A stretch of 64,000 bases of DNA, from positions 620,001 to 684,000 of the forward strand of contig NZ_CP132932.1 of the NCBI RefSeq assembly GCF_040358985.1. Reading direction: 5' to 3'. The stretch is from Tunturibacter empetritectus (GTDB taxonomy: Bacteria; Acidobacteriota; Terriglobia; Terriglobales; Acidobacteriaceae). Positions 54,887 through 63,340 of this stretch are shown here, piece after piece (position 1 is the first letter of the stretch; each line of letters opens with the position of its first letter). The translations under genes were made by a program, and so were the position numbers. Under the pieces are notes generated by a model. That model did not search any database, was not told where the DNA came from, and saw only the letters and a list, made by a program, of their open reading frames with translations.

Positions 54887-56707
54887 TCATCGACTTATTT
54901 CAAGCCAAAGCTCAAGCGAACGGCCTTCAGTAAAGCTGGTCACTTTGTGAAGAACCATATCGTAGTTGTCGATGCCAGGGCCGTAAAAACATGCGCCGTT
55001 TGGAGTTGCCTTGCACCCCTAGAGCATTCGGCGTGAAAGCAGTGATATTGAAATGGGGCCTGCCGTTGCGCGGATTATGGTTAAGCTTGTAGCCGGTGCC
55101 ATCGTAGTTGGGCATGTCGATGCTAGTGGCATTGACGCCATTGTTCTGCACCTGCACGTGATGCCGAAGCGGGCTTCATTGACCGTCTTCGCTCCAAATG
55201 TATGGATGTTGCTGAAGACGAGCGTCTGGTCCAGACCGAAGGATGCGGCGTCGTAAGCAAAGCCGTTGCCGGGAAGTGTGGCACCGCCCAGCCCGCTCGG
55301 GTATGGGTCATCGAGGTTGTAGCGGTCGTTGAAGTAGTAGATCGAAGACGTACCGAAGCGCGATGAGTTGAAGTCCACCCTCCCAGCCGTCTTGTCGTCG
55401 TTGATCCGTCGTTTATAAGCGCCGGTGGAGAATTGGTTCACGCCGCCGTTCGGTTCCGGAATGTACTGAAGCAGGCGCGTAGGCGCCGCGCCCCATGCGC
55501 TGCGAGGAATGACTCCGTTCGGAAATACCTGGGCGAAGGACTCGCCTTGAGTCACCTGCTGACCGAGACGCTGGGAGAGAATCTTCGCGAGGTACGGACC
55601 GTTCACCGTTCCGGTGAAGGCCGAGGCCGAGCCGAAGTCTCCATTTCGATTTGCCATTGAAGGCACACTGACGAACCCAGTCTCGATTCCCTGAATGTAG
55701 CGCTGCCCCTGGTAATCGGTGAAGAAGAAGATTTTCTCTTTGCGTATGGGACCACCGAAGGTGCCCCCATACTGGTTCTGATGGAAGGCTGCACGCTCAG
55801 GAGAGAAGTAGTTCCGCGCGTCCAGGTGGGTGTTACGGAAGAACTCGAAGAGATTACCGTGAAAATTGTTGGTGCCGGACTTGGTGACGACGTTGATGAT
55901 ACCGCCGGTGAAACTGCCGTACTCGGCATCCACGTTGCTCGACAGAATACGGAACTCCGCAATCGAGTCTAGGTTCGGAATGATCCCGGCCTGCTGGCCG
56001 ATGGTCTCCTGAACGCTTGCGCCGTTGAGGTCGTAGGCGTTGTCGGACTCGCGCTGACCATGAATCGAGAACTGGCCCGTGTTGGCTTGGCCTGCGGCAG
56101 GCACCGTGCCGAAGCCGCCGCCGGAGATGGTGTTGCCGGCACCGCTGGTCGTGATCGGAGAGACACCCGCCTGAACCGCGAGCAGGTCTGTGTAGCTTCG
56201 ACCATTGAGAGGAATATCGACCACCTGCTTACTTTCGATGGTCTGCCCGATCTGCGTATCAGTGGTGTGGACCTCAGCGGTATTCTCGATTACGTTGATG
56301 GTTTGGCTGCTATCGGCGACCTTCAGCACCACGTCGATCGTCAGGGCGGTATTTACGTCGATCTTTAAATTGGCGGTCTGACGGTAGGGGTTGAAACCGT
56401 CCATAGTCACATCGAGCGCATAATGTCCAACGGGCACTGCGGCAAAAGTAAACACACCATCGCTGCCGGTCACCGCGGTCTGCTTTACGCCGGTTTCTGT
56501 ATTGACAAGCACGACCTGGCCCTCTGGGATCAATGCGCCAGTGGCATCTTTGACAGCGCCCGCTATGCGGCCTCCAGTTTGTGCCGCGAGGAACTGCGGT
56601 GAGATCGCAAACGTGAAGAGGAAAACGATCAGAGCATTGCGACGGAATGGCTGTGGAAAGTTCTGCAGTTCCTTGAGGGCGGCGAGCAGTTTGCTGAAAG
56701 TCGACAT
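54887..56707 (-). pseudogene. Broken TonB-dependent receptor gene
   Basis: Residues 1-545 read as a normal start of an Acidobacteria receptor: signal region, CarboxypepD_reg-like domain (GGRIAGAVKDATGALIPEG), plug (DIPLNGRSYTDLLAVQAG) and early barrel to SNIHTFGAKTVNEARFGI. There the frame changes: the frame in use becomes Ser/Thr/Pro-rich, while another frame gives QNNGVNATSIDMPNYDGTGY and HFNITAFTPNALG, a segment normally near the C-terminus. A second shift at GNSKRRMF then restores YGPGIDNYDMVLHK and SFTEGRSLEL before a stop at 54887. Several hundred barrel residues are missing. A deletion plus frameshifts inactivate it. GGAG precedes the start. Confidence 0.85.
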
Positions 56708-56995
56708 GATGGAATCTCCGCGACGTTTTGGGGCACACGTCGAGTGTTCTGGGCGGAGCCGCTGTCCGGCTCGCCAGTGAGTCGTTCGCTTGCGTCTGTC
56801 TGTTACGCAGGCACTCAGTTGTTAGGAGCTTGTTCAAGAAGCTCTCGCAGTGGGCGGAGAACCCCTTGCTGCGAGCGGAGAGCATCATGCGATGTCGTGC
56901 TCAGCGAGGGATTGCCGCCAGCCTCCGGCGATGCGGAGGCTCACTCGAAACTGGGTCGTCCATTGTTCCTGTTCCTCCATTAGTGTTGAAATCGC
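56708..56995. other. Upstream region of the broken receptor
   Basis: About 290 bases with no supported gene. It contains an inverted repeat AGCTTGTTCAAGAAGCT near 56828-56844, and should hold the promoter for the receptor-CRTAC1-cytochrome run. Confidence 0.4.
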
Positions 56996-57220
56996 CTAAC
57001 GAATCTTGTGCAGAAGACCGGAGAGATCGAGGACGTGGTAGCTGAGCATAAGCGTCATCAGGATCAAGTAGGCCCGCAGGATTCCGAGCGAGAGACGCGC
57101 CGCCCGCGTCATCCGAATCTTGCCAAGACCAGCCGTCGAACACTTCTGTTCCGGGACATCATCCAACGGATGAATGACGCGGAATCCATTCTTATCAGGG
57201 GATACTCCCGTCGTTGCCAT
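56996..57220 (-). CDS. Small single-pass membrane protein downstream of the Nramp-like gene
   Basis: A 74-residue protein of unknown family: a polar N-terminus (residues 1-38) and one hydrophobic helix, LSLGILRAYLILMTLMLSYHVL, near the C-terminus, followed by a short basic end. Its ATG lies 11 bases after the stop of the Nramp-like gene and has GAGAGGTGA well placed upstream, so it is almost certainly translated from the same message. Small partner proteins often modulate metal transporters, so an accessory role is a reasonable guess. Confidence 0.7.
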   Translation of the reverse strand: MATTGVSPDKNGFRVIHPLDDVPEQKCSTAGLGKIRMTRAARLSLGILRAYLILMTLMLSYHVLDLSGLLHKIR

Positions 57221-57231
57221 GACTCACCTCT

Positions 57232-58539
57232 CTACTGAAACAGATTCGGAAGCATTACCTGGGCTGCGAGCAGCAGCGACAGGGCAAAGAGAACGACGAT
57301 GATCGTCCAGTTAATGTAGTTGTTCCATGGCCGGTTGACCCAGCGGTCGCCGAGCAGTTCGCGGTCATTGAGCAGAAGTTGAAGGAAGATGATGGCGGAG
57401 GGCAGGATGAGGCCGGCGAACACCTGCACACTGATGATGACCAACTGCAGCGGCACATGCGGAATCAGCACAATGGCCGCTGCCGCTCCGACACAGGTGA
57501 TATAGGTTGCATAGAAGCCGGGAGCTTCCCAGAGCTTCTTGTGCAGCGAATGCTCCCAGCCCCTCACCTCGCCATAGGCCCAAGCGCTGGCGAGCGAGAT
57601 GGCCGTCGTTCCAAGCACGGCAGCGTTGACCATCAATAGCAGAACGCCATTGCGAACGAAGTTGCCTGCAATCGGGCCGAGTGCCAGGGCGAGCTGTGCC
57701 GGGTCCTGGAAAACAACCTTGTGTTCAAAGCCGTAGTTCCCAACCAACATCATCGCGCCGGCAACACAGACGGTGAAGGTTGCGCCAATGAGCGTGTCCA
57801 GCCGTGCCCATTTCAGATCGGCGAAGCGGAGCCGCTTCTCGGCCACACAACTCTGCTGGAAGAAGAGCTGCCAGGGCGCGATGGTCGTACCAACGATGGC
57901 TATTACAAGGAACACAAGACTGCTGGTAATGCCTCCTGTCGGCATCGTTGGTACGATGGAGTTGTGGGCAACAGTCGCCCAATGCGGATGCACTATGGAA
58001 GCAAGGACGAACCAGGTCAAATCCATCAGGCACAGTCCTACGACGATCCGCTCCCAACGCAGATAGCTTCCCGTCACAACCATCAGAGTCAAGCCAACGG
58101 CTGACACAGGCACAGAGATGTAAGGACTGACGCCGAGTGCGCTCAGAGCGAGCGAGATGGCGGCGAACTCCGTGATCAGTGTGAGGAAGTTGACTGCGAG
58201 CAGGTCAAGCAGCGAGAAACGTCCCCACCACTTGCCAAACCGCTCGTAGATCATCGCGGCATGGCCCTTGCCTGTCGCAATGCCTAGCCGGGCAACCATC
58301 TCCTGAATGAAGTAGCAGATGGGCAACAGCACGACCAGCAGCCAAAGCAGATGCAGGCCGTACTGACCACCGGCCTGCATATAGGTGGAAACAGCCCCAG
58401 CGTCATTGTCCGCTTCCATGACGATCAGGCCGGGCCCAAAGACCATCAGGAAGGTCACAATGCGCCGCTGCCACGCACTTCGGACCACGACTCCCGCTGC
58501 GGAAGTAGTCACGGCATCCTCTGGTTCCATCACGCGCAT
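57232..58539 (-). CDS. Nramp-family divalent metal transporter, non-canonical site
   Basis: A 435-residue membrane protein with about 11 helices of the LeuT-like Nramp fold. In canonical Nramps helix 1 has DPGN and helix 6 has MPH. Here helix 1 reads GPGLIVMEADNDAGA, aligning D46-A-G-A with DPGN, and helix 6 reads TTIAPWQLFF, with A221-P-W in place of M-P-H. The soft-metal-selecting Met is thus missing, as described for Nramp-related magnesium transporters, so Mg2+ or another hard cation is plausible. It overlaps the end of a small ORF upstream and precedes another small gene. The RcnR-like gene diverges. Confidence 0.88.
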   Translation of the reverse strand: MRVMEPEDAVTTSAAGVVVRSAWQRRIVTFLMVFGPGLIVMEADNDAGAVSTYMQAGGQYGLHLLWLLVVLLPICYFIQEMVARLGIATGKGHAAMIYERFGKWWGRFSLLDLLAVNFLTLITEFAAISLALSALGVSPYISVPVSAVGLTLMVVTGSYLRWERIVVGLCLMDLTWFVLASIVHPHWATVAHNSIVPTMPTGGITSSLVFLVIAIVGTTIAPWQLFFQQSCVAEKRLRFADLKWARLDTLIGATFTVCVAGAMMLVGNYGFEHKVVFQDPAQLALALGPIAGNFVRNGVLLLMVNAAVLGTTAISLASAWAYGEVRGWEHSLHKKLWEAPGFYATYITCVGAAAAIVLIPHVPLQLVIISVQVFAGLILPSAIIFLQLLLNDRELLGDRWVNRPWNNYINWTIIVVLFALSLLLAAQVMLPNLFQ

Positions 58540-58718
58540 AGGCGTAATCCCCCCATTTCGTCGCTTGATGGGTCGGCGGGACTTGAACGCAGCTTTGCGG
58601 TATCAGCCTGCATCCAGATCCCTATCAAGGGCATTCCGGGATCACCGGTGGAACGCCACACACGGACGAGAGGGCCCGGTCTGCGGACAGCAATATTGTT
58701 GTTCTGGATCTTATTCAT
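58530..58718 (-). CDS. Small ORF coupled to the Nramp-like gene
   Basis: A 62-residue ORF that begins MNKIQNNNIAVRRPGPLVRV after a very strong AAGGAGG site five to six bases upstream. Its stop overlaps the transporter start by ten bases (CTATGCGCGTGA), an arrangement for translational coupling. The product has no membrane helix and no recognised domain. It could be a real small protein or a leader whose translation sets transporter expression. Confidence 0.6.
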   Translation of the reverse strand: MNKIQNNNIAVRRPGPLVRVWRSTGDPGMPLIGIWMQADTAKLRSSPADPSSDEMGGLRLCA

Positions 58719-59067
58719 GATTCCTCCTTGCGCGATTCAAGCAAGAGCCGGCGATGGCCGCTCGGCAGCGCAGCCATAGAACGCTCTTTCGGATCGTCGG
58801 TTTCGGGAGGTGTGAGGTCGGCTTTTTGGGCCACAGTCTCACGCGCTCAAATCTCAGGTCGTATGCTGGGATGAGCGGTGAGAATTCGCCGGTAGCGGAA
58901 GCTAGAGGCGGGTTCCAGAGCGCTCATCGCAACACAGGAAAGCTCTCGGGGTACTTGGAGGCTCTTGTGCGGAATTTATGCTCATAGGGTGTTCGGTTTC
59001 TCCTGCGAGAACGAAAGCTCTCGTCTTTCATTGTTTACCATACCCCCCTAGGATATACAAGGAAATT
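58719..59067. other. Divergent control region of the metal module
   Basis: About 350 bases between the small ORF (-) and the RcnR-like gene (+). It contains a hairpin CGAGA-ACGAAAGC-TCTCG near 59007-59025 and the C-tract palindrome at 59039-59058. The long leader for the minus-strand genes could hold a riboswitch, but I do not recognise a known class. Confidence 0.45.
59039..59058. promoter_or_regulatory. Putative CsoR/RcnR-type operator
   Basis: CATACCCCCCTAGGATATAC: an A/T-flanked C-tract with partial dyad symmetry, the form typical of CsoR/RcnR-family sites. TTGTTT (59031-59036) and TATACA (59054-59059) lie 17 bases apart across it, though that -10 is very close to the ATG at 59068. Binding by the adjacent regulator is inferred. 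Confidence 0.5.
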
Positions 59068-59343
59068 ATGTCTCACATCAACAAAGAAAAACAGAGGCTC
59101 GTTGCTCGTATAAAACGCATCCGCGGACAGGTGGACTCCATCGAACGCTCGCTAACCGAGGAGGATGATTGCGCGGACGTTCTCATGCTTCTTGCGAACA
59201 TCCGTGGCGGTATCAACAGTCTTATGGCCGAGGTACTTGAGGATCATATACGGCATCATTTGCTTTCCCCTGAAAGAAGTTCAGCTCCCCCTCACGAACT
59301 AGCCGAAGACATGATTGAGCTGGTGCGCGCTTACCTGAAATAG
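59068..59343 (+). CDS. RcnR/CsoR-family metal-responsive repressor
   Basis: A 91-residue all-helical DUF156 repressor. The residues at the four metal positions are H3, C35, H60 and H64, the set used by the Ni/Co sensor RcnR; the copper sensor CsoR would have a second Cys. The conserved RGQVDSIERSL and IRGGINSLMAEVLEDHI helices are present. The ATG at 59068 follows AAGGA; an in-frame upstream extension to 58978 is not supported. It diverges from the Nramp-like transcription unit, which it may control together with itself. Confidence 0.9.
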   Translation: MSHINKEKQRLVARIKRIRGQVDSIERSLTEEDDCADVLMLLANIRGGINSLMAEVLEDHIRHHLLSPERSSAPPHELAEDMIELVRAYLK

Positions 59344-60170
59344 AGCAGCCGTACTGCAGGGATACTTCGCTCAATTCAACTCATCGAAGGTTGCAGAATA
59401 GAAGCCATAGGCAGATCAATCGAGAGGTCGTGGATGAGCGTAGCCCATCAGCTGGGCTACGTCTCGTGGGCATCGACTACTTTTCCTGGAACTCCGATCC
59501 ATGGTCGAAGACGGTCGATGCCGACAGCCTCTACCGCTGTGGCCAGCTCACGGAGAGCGCCAGCCAGGCGATTGCCTCTTCCGGCAAAGCAACTGCGCCC
59601 GATCCGACGGCCACGCTTCGCATCCGCGTCGGCGTGCCGCTCGTTTTGCCCGCGGACCGGCGCGCCTCAGCTTCCACTCGCTCATGGAGAGATAGATGGC
59701 ATCCTGCTTGGTACGCAATAGCCTTTTCAAACATTGGCACTACGGTCATGGCAAGGTCTCCTCGCATTAGGCATCCCGCCCTCATGCGTCAGCTTCGACA
59801 AAGAAGCCAGTCGAGTGGGGATCATGGAGACATTCGAATTCCGTCAAATCCTTCGGAATGGGCTTTGCAAATTGACGAAACGGATGATTACGCTCCAATG
59901 CCCGGGGCAGAAGGCACTCACGCTTTTTCTTGAATCAGCAGGCTCCGCCGAAGGGATTCGAAAGAGGAGGCGAGGCGGTGGATTTGGAGGGTCTTGACTC
60001 GACTGAGTCCAACCGCACTGGATGTGAGGAAGAAGGGGCTCTGCTGAACTTTGCGAGGTGATGCCGGTCAATCTGTGCGAGTAGAAGTGGGAGATTTCAG
60101 GTTTGGACAAAGAATAGACAAAGTCGACTCCAGGCTTGGAACCGACGATGAGGTAAGTCTCTTGTTTTGT
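59344..60170. other. Long region without a supported gene
   Basis: About 830 bases between the RcnR-like gene and tRNA-Leu. One striking feature is a perfect 9-bp hairpin CGTAGCCCA-TCAGC-TGGGCTACG at 59439-59461 without a T-tract. Open frames on both strands lack recognisable domains; a minus-strand stretch around 59700-59780 (TVVPMFEKAIAYQ, HLSLHERVEAEAR) has some protein character and might be a decayed gene. Confidence 0.4.
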
Positions 60171-60257
60171 TGGTGCCGGGAGGGGGGGTCGAACCCCCAC
60201 GAGGTTGCCCTCGGCGGATTTTGAGTCCGCTGCGTCTGCCAGTTCCGCCATCCCGGC
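60171..60257 (-). tRNA. tRNA-Leu (CAA)
   Basis: An 87-base class II tRNA on the minus strand: acceptor GCCGGGA/TCCCGGC, discriminator A, encoded CCA, a long variable arm (CGAGGGCAACCTCGT) and anticodon loop CTCAAAA with anticodon CAA. It reads UUG. Confidence 0.97.
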
Positions 60258-60392
60258 CTTTGCCTTGCTCAAGCAGTGCTAGTCAAATCGCCGGTAATTC
60301 TTCGTCAGAGAAACCGGCACATGCTGAATTCAGTCTCCGAGTCAGTGGCTCTTTCCTTAAGTATCGCATAGCATCTGCTGATCTGCATCTTC

Positions 60393-61313
60393 TCAAACTC
60401 GTTTGTTAGGCCAAAGCCATGCCGCGCCACGAACCCCGCTGGAATCTCCATACTTTGCCTGCACTACGGGGGTTGATGCCTCCCCCCCAAACACATATTT
60501 CGGCAGCAATTTAGGTAATGCCGCGTAGATATGCTCAATCCTCGATACACCCCCACCCACCACGATGACATCCGGATCCAGTATGTTGATCACATTGGAC
60601 AAGCCGCGCGCCAGACGATCCTCAAACCGCTCCACGGTCTCTGCCGCTGCCGGATCGCCTGCAGCGAAGTCGGCAACGATCTCCCGCGTAGTCCGCGCTC
60701 TGCCGGTAACGTTTTTATAGTCCAGCGCGATCCCAGTACCCGAGACCCACATCTCCATGCACCCTCTCTTCCCGCAGTAACAAAGCGGTCCAGGAGATTC
60801 TTCCGGCTTCGGCCACGGCAGTGGGTTGTGTCCCCATTCGCCTGCAACTCCGTTCGGACCGTCGTGGACGCATCCTTCCAGGGCAACTCCGCCTCCGCAC
60901 CCAGTCCCCAAAATCACGCCATACACAAAGCGCACCCCCGCAGCGGCACCATCCGTCGCCTCTGACACGGCAAGGCAATTTGCATCGTTAGCGACCCGCA
61001 CCTCGCGACCCAGCGTAGCGATCAAGTCTCTATGGAATGGCCGGCCATTCAACCACGTTGAATTAGCATTCTTGACCAGCCCTGTAACTCTCGAGATAGT
61101 CCCTGGAATTCCGGCTCCCACCGTACCAGTCTTTCCGGTCTCTGCTTCCATCCGGTGAACCAGCGCAACAATCGCTTTGATCGTTGCCTCATAGTCATCT
61201 CGAGGCGTATCGACACGATGCCGAGCCAGCTCTATCCCGTGCTCATCGATGGCGAGCGCCTCGATTTTTGTCCCACCAAGATCAATCCCGATGCGCATCC
61301 CGATCTCTGCCAT
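60393..61313 (-). CDS. ROK family sugar kinase
   Basis: A 306-residue kinase of the repressor/ORF/kinase group without an N-terminal DNA-binding domain, so an enzyme. The phosphate-1 loop is [15 protein letters not shown], the catalytic Asp region is in [25 protein letters not shown] holds the sugar-contact Glu and His, and the ROK zinc motif is [12 protein letters not shown]. The GHNPLPWP form resembles E. coli Mak/NagK, suggesting fructose or N-acetylglucosamine as substrate. ATG 61313 is preferred (AAGGGA upstream); 61298 is an alternative. It is downstream of the Asd-like gene. Confidence 0.9.
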   Translation of the reverse strand: MAEIGMRIGIDLGGTKIEALAIDEHGIELARHRVDTPRDDYEATIKAIVALVHRMEAETGKTGTVGAGIPGTISRVTGLVKNANSTWLNGRPFHRDLIATLGREVRVANDANCLAVSEATDGAAAGVRFVYGVILGTGCGGGVALEGCVHDGPNGVAGEWGHNPLPWPKPEESPGPLCYCGKRGCMEMWVSGTGIALDYKNVTGRARTTREIVADFAAGDPAAAETVERFEDRLARGLSNVINILDPDVIVVGGGVSRIEHIYAALPKLLPKYVFGGEASTPVVQAKYGDSSGVRGAAWLWPNKRV

Positions 61314-61361
61314 TGAGTCCAATCCCTTCACTTGCCGTTCAAAAAAGTGGACGTAACGAAC

Positions 61362-62417
61362 CTACTGCACCTTGCCGCGAGGGCGCAACCTGCGCAACTC
61401 CGCACCACACGCAATCGCATTCAACGCCGCTAGCTTCAGGTTGTCCGCAGAAAGCCAAAGCCAGAAGCGTCTTCCCCGCTCGCCTTCACCAGAGTCTCCG
61501 CTCACTCGCACCATAATGTCTTCCTGCCCCGCCGCACTCAGATTGCTCGGCGGATCGGATTCCTCACTGATTACGTCGATATGTTCCCCGCCAAGCGCTG
61601 CCTCTATCTCTTCCTTTGTCGCTTCTGTCGAAAACTCCACCAGCATCGAAACGACATATCCGTGAAACACCGGTGCCTGAACTAGCTGCAGTGCCAGCTG
61701 AGGCAGCAGCGAATCAGCAAGTCCCGCATAGTGTCTTCGAATACGCTCTTCCGTAGCACTCAACTTCACCTTTGCAGCCTCACCCAGCGAAGGCAACAGA
61801 TTGAATGCCACCTGCGCATCATACTGTTCCCGCGGCAGCGTCTGAAACGAGAGGAGTGTGACCGTCTGCTGGTGTAACTCATCCATAGCGGCACGGCCAT
61901 ACTCCGATGCAGGCTCCATCACGGTCGCAGCGACGCTCTTCAAAGCCAGCTTCGTGTGCAATCTTCCAGCAACCAGGGCAAGCATCACAGCGCCGGGATG
62001 GGCCGCAACCAGAGCAGGCGTATTCAAATCCGGCTCCGGACTTGCAAGCGCTGCTGTGTCTGCAAGCACTTCAGTTACCCACGGCGCTCGAACCAGAACA
62101 TCTTTCTCGCCGTCCAACGCATAGGTCAGGTCAACAATACTCGCCCCGGCTCGCCGCGCCATCTGCCAATTCTTCTTTGTTACTGCTGCATCGCCAGCAA
62201 AAAAAACAAAATCCATGCGTTCGAAAGAAGTAGCTTCGAGCCGCTGTATGAATGCAACCTCATCGCCCGCGGCAGTTACTTGGCCCACGGCCTCTTCTTC
62301 GTCAAGCAACACAAAGTCCGATGCTCCCAGCAACGACTCGCCCAACTCTTCGCTCAGCTCCTTACCAGCAAGCGAAGATGCACCGACGATTCCGATTCGA
62401 TATATTTGCTCCGCCAT
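61362..62417 (-). CDS. Aspartate-semialdehyde dehydrogenase-like protein lacking the catalytic Cys
   Basis: A 351-residue protein with the Asd fold: YRIGIVGASSLAGKELSEEL (NADP loop), DFVFFAGDAAVTKKNW, and a C-terminal dimerisation region ending LAALNAIACGAEL. In true Asd the active-site Cys lies in an N-C-S/T context after the hinge; the corresponding stretch here, VAAHPGAVMLALVAG, has no Cys. This is the USG-1-like situation, so normal dehydrogenase activity is not expected. The function of USG-1-type proteins is unknown. It lies between pssA and the ROK kinase gene. Confidence 0.85.
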   Translation of the reverse strand: MAEQIYRIGIVGASSLAGKELSEELGESLLGASDFVLLDEEEAVGQVTAAGDEVAFIQRLEATSFERMDFVFFAGDAAVTKKNWQMARRAGASIVDLTYALDGEKDVLVRAPWVTEVLADTAALASPEPDLNTPALVAAHPGAVMLALVAGRLHTKLALKSVAATVMEPASEYGRAAMDELHQQTVTLLSFQTLPREQYDAQVAFNLLPSLGEAAKVKLSATEERIRRHYAGLADSLLPQLALQLVQAPVFHGYVVSMLVEFSTEATKEEIEAALGGEHIDVISEESDPPSNLSAAGQEDIMVRVSGDSGEGERGRRFWLWLSADNLKLAALNAIACGAELRRLRPRGKVQ

Positions 62418-62497
62418 AATGTCCTAAAACGTCGCCGCGATCTAAGTCCCACACCGCCAGACTATATTCTCTTATCTACCCTTCGCACATTCTCGCA

Positions 62498-63340
62498 TTA
62501 CACGGCGGAGTGCCGTCGTCGTCTGCCCCATGAATAAGCGAGCCTCGCCACCACGCCCGACACCAGGTAGGCCATCGCGATAATGATTAGCATGTATTGA
62601 TGAAACAGGACAATCGACGCACCGACCACCGCAATAAGCGCGAACAATCGGTAAGGATGCCGCGCTCCAACTGTGATCTCCTTTGCGCTCCAGAACCGCC
62701 AATTGCTCACCATCAAAAAGCTTGTGAACAGCAGCAGACATAGCCAAACTACGGAGATCCACGGATTATCAATCGGCGAACCGCGTTGAAAGTGAATCAC
62801 CGAGCTAATCACGCCCGCACCCGCTGGGATCGGCATGCCCACAAAATACTTCTTGCCCGGCCGTCCAGGATTACGAGGCTGAGGATTGATGCTGATGTTA
62901 AATCTCGCTAAACGGCTGGCACCGCAGATCAAAAAGATAAAGCAGACGAATACTCCGATATGCACTATCTGCTGCCGCGCCTCCGGATGCGCCATCAGAG
63001 GCAACATACGGAAACCCCATATATAAGCCAGCAGACTGGGTGCCACGCCAAACGTAATCACATCCGCCAGCGAGTCAAGCTCTTTCCCAAAGTCGCTCGT
63101 CGTGTTCGTCATCCGTGCAATGATGCCGTCGAGCCCGTCGAATAAAACGGCAATCCCAAGCGCCAACGCAGCTCGATCAAAGTAACTCTGGTCTGCCACC
63201 GACCCCTGAATACTCTGCGTAATTGCGTAGTATCCAGCAGCCATATTGCCCGCTGTAAACAGCGACGGCAGCACATACATCCCGCGGCTGGGTTGACGCC
63301 GCATCTTCCCATCGGTCCCGATCTGCGCGTCCTCCATCAA
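62498..63340 (-). CDS. pssA: CDP-diacylglycerol-serine O-phosphatidyltransferase
   Basis: A 280-residue inner-membrane enzyme joining CDP-diacylglycerol and serine to make phosphatidylserine. The CDP-alcohol phosphotransferase motif D-G-L-D-G-x2-A-R-x8-G-x3-D-x3-D is complete at about residues 89-113 (DGLDGIIAR ... GKELDSLAD). About seven hydrophobic helices follow the family pattern. Its start overlaps the psd stop by four bases (ATGA), so the two steps of phosphatidylethanolamine synthesis are coupled. Confidence 0.95.
   Translation of the reverse strand: MMEDAQIGTDGKMRRQPSRGMYVLPSLFTAGNMAAGYYAITQSIQGSVADQSYFDRAALALGIAVLFDGLDGIIARMTNTTSDFGKELDSLADVITFGVAPSLLAYIWGFRMLPLMAHPEARQQIVHIGVFVCFIFLICGASRLARFNISINPQPRNPGRPGKKYFVGMPIPAGAGVISSVIHFQRGSPIDNPWISVVWLCLLLFTSFLMVSNWRFWSAKEITVGARHPYRLFALIAVVGASIVLFHQYMLIIIAMAYLVSGVVARLAYSWGRRRRHSAV

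Noticed and set aside
59844..60272. Minus-strand open frame containing MAELADAADSKSAEGN
   Set aside because: This is the well-known false translation of a tRNA-Leu gene; the cloverleaf at 60171-60257 explains it.
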